In this document: piece after piece, positions 63,301 to 64,000 of the stretch
How positions within the stretch are numbered: the first letter of the stretch is position 1
How the letters are laid out: the number at the start of each line of letters is the position of its first letter
Source of the DNA: Acanthochromis polyacanthus
Lineage: Eukaryota; Chordata; Actinopteri; Pomacentridae
DNA: 64,000 bases
Direction of reading: 5' to 3'
Assembly (NCBI RefSeq): GCF_021347895.1
Contig: NC_067124.1
Span: 1,618,130-1,682,129, forward strand
Notes under the pieces: generated by a model
What the model was told of the DNA's origin: nothing
What the model saw: the letters and a program-made list of their open reading frames with translations, nothing else
Database searches by the model: none
Translations under genes and position numbers: made by a program

Positions 63301-64000
63301 CTATGGTTTTTGAGTGGATTAAATTAGCTTTTAAAGCTTTATGCTCATAGGAAGATTTGGTACCTTTGGATAGAGTCGGGCCAGATGTTTCCCCATTTCC
63401 TGCACAGTTACTATTTTATGGTGTAATGCAAAGAGCCTTTAAGCATTACACCCCTACCAGCAGCCGATCAAGTAGTGGGTCAGGAATGGGAATCAGAGTC
63501 AAGTGAAATGAGCCATAATGACCAGCTACAAACCTTTAAGACATTTAACACATGAACACAAGTGTTTGTGTGCCTTATTAACATATAAATATTTTCATAA
63601 CTTTACTCGTAGCTTCTTTACACCAATTAGGGAAGAACAGCTGAGGTGCTTTCAGACAGTGATGGAGTGTAGCCGCTAAGCCAACATTGTTATGAATGTA
63701 AACAAGGCAGCAGCTTAAACATATTTTGATTCTAATTATGATATATAGAAGGGTATGTCTCAAAGTTCTCAGCCTCACCAGAAAACATCACAGGAGAAAT
63801 GTTGTTCTTCCATTATTATTCAACGTGGTTTCCTTTAACTCCAATGCAATCGGTCCAACAATGTTTAAGCTGCATTATCCCTTTGCAGAAGAAGGTCACA
63901 CCTTGAGCTTCACAAGTGGGATTTCAGTTTGGGAAATGGATAGAAGTCAGATGGTGCAGGTCAGGTGTATAAGGTGCACAGGGAAACATTTCAAATCCAC
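60339..64000. other. Region upstream of the first coding exon
   Basis: Expected to hold a 5' UTR exon or promoter of the convertase if the gene starts nearby, but I cannot point to one. The 62330-62480 segment is GC-rich and purine-rich. No CpG-island-like promoter, transposon end or other gene was recognised. Confidence 0.4.

Overview
The window looks like a piece of a teleost (probably percomorph) chromosome. It is AT-rich, full of (CA/GT)n microsatellites, and dense in fish-type Tc1/mariner, hAT and other terminal-inverted-repeat (TIR) elements and tRNA-like SINEs. There is no prokaryotic gene organisation and no continuous long host ORF. The window appears to lie almost wholly inside the introns of one large minus-strand gene.

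Host gene. Five short exons with canonical splice sites and matching phases run right to left: 60338-60168, 42313-42221, 29551-29470, 24088-23985 and 12709-12604. Joined, they encode about 185 residues: a signal peptide, a kexin/furin-type prodomain ending in RSKR, an unusually long linker, a FNDPLWPMQW motif, and the start of the subtilisin-like catalytic domain through the IIDDG motif with the catalytic Asp. This is a proprotein convertase (PCSK family). I cannot assign the paralogue; by eye it is nearest PC1/3 and PC7. Introns 1-4 are about 17.9, 12.7, 5.4 and 11.3 kb. The catalytic His and Ser exons must lie left of the window. The exon carrying the catalytic Asp sits between a UG-rich and a CA-rich tract in the pre-mRNA.

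Intron contents, left to right. Position 8902-10686 is a TIR element holding a SINE and a TTAA-flanked element. Positions 15068-16640 hold two nearly identical repeats, each bracketed by CA microsatellites. Positions 18245-22790 are a four-level nest: a Tc1 transposase remnant split by a hAT element with a BED-finger exon, which is split by an element carrying THAP and SWIM-type coding remnants, whose THAP exon is split by a second hAT-like element. Positions 27541-28508 hold a Tc1-type MITE, a hAT-like end and a second SINE. Position 29005-29341 is a palindromic element with a perfect 9-bp target duplication. Position 36481-38096 is a nearly complete Tc1 element with one in-frame stop. Positions 45436-46022 and 47101-47674 are two short elements carrying a zinc-finger-like exon and a RecQ-like helicase start.

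Themes. Five short elements each keep a promoter-proximal stretch and the first coding exon of a protein. A 180-bp sequence occurs twice in inverted orientation, once in intron 1 and once in intron 3. Large stretches (for example 2.2-8.9, 33.6-36.4, 38.1-42.2 and 48.5-56 kb) show nothing beyond simple repeats.
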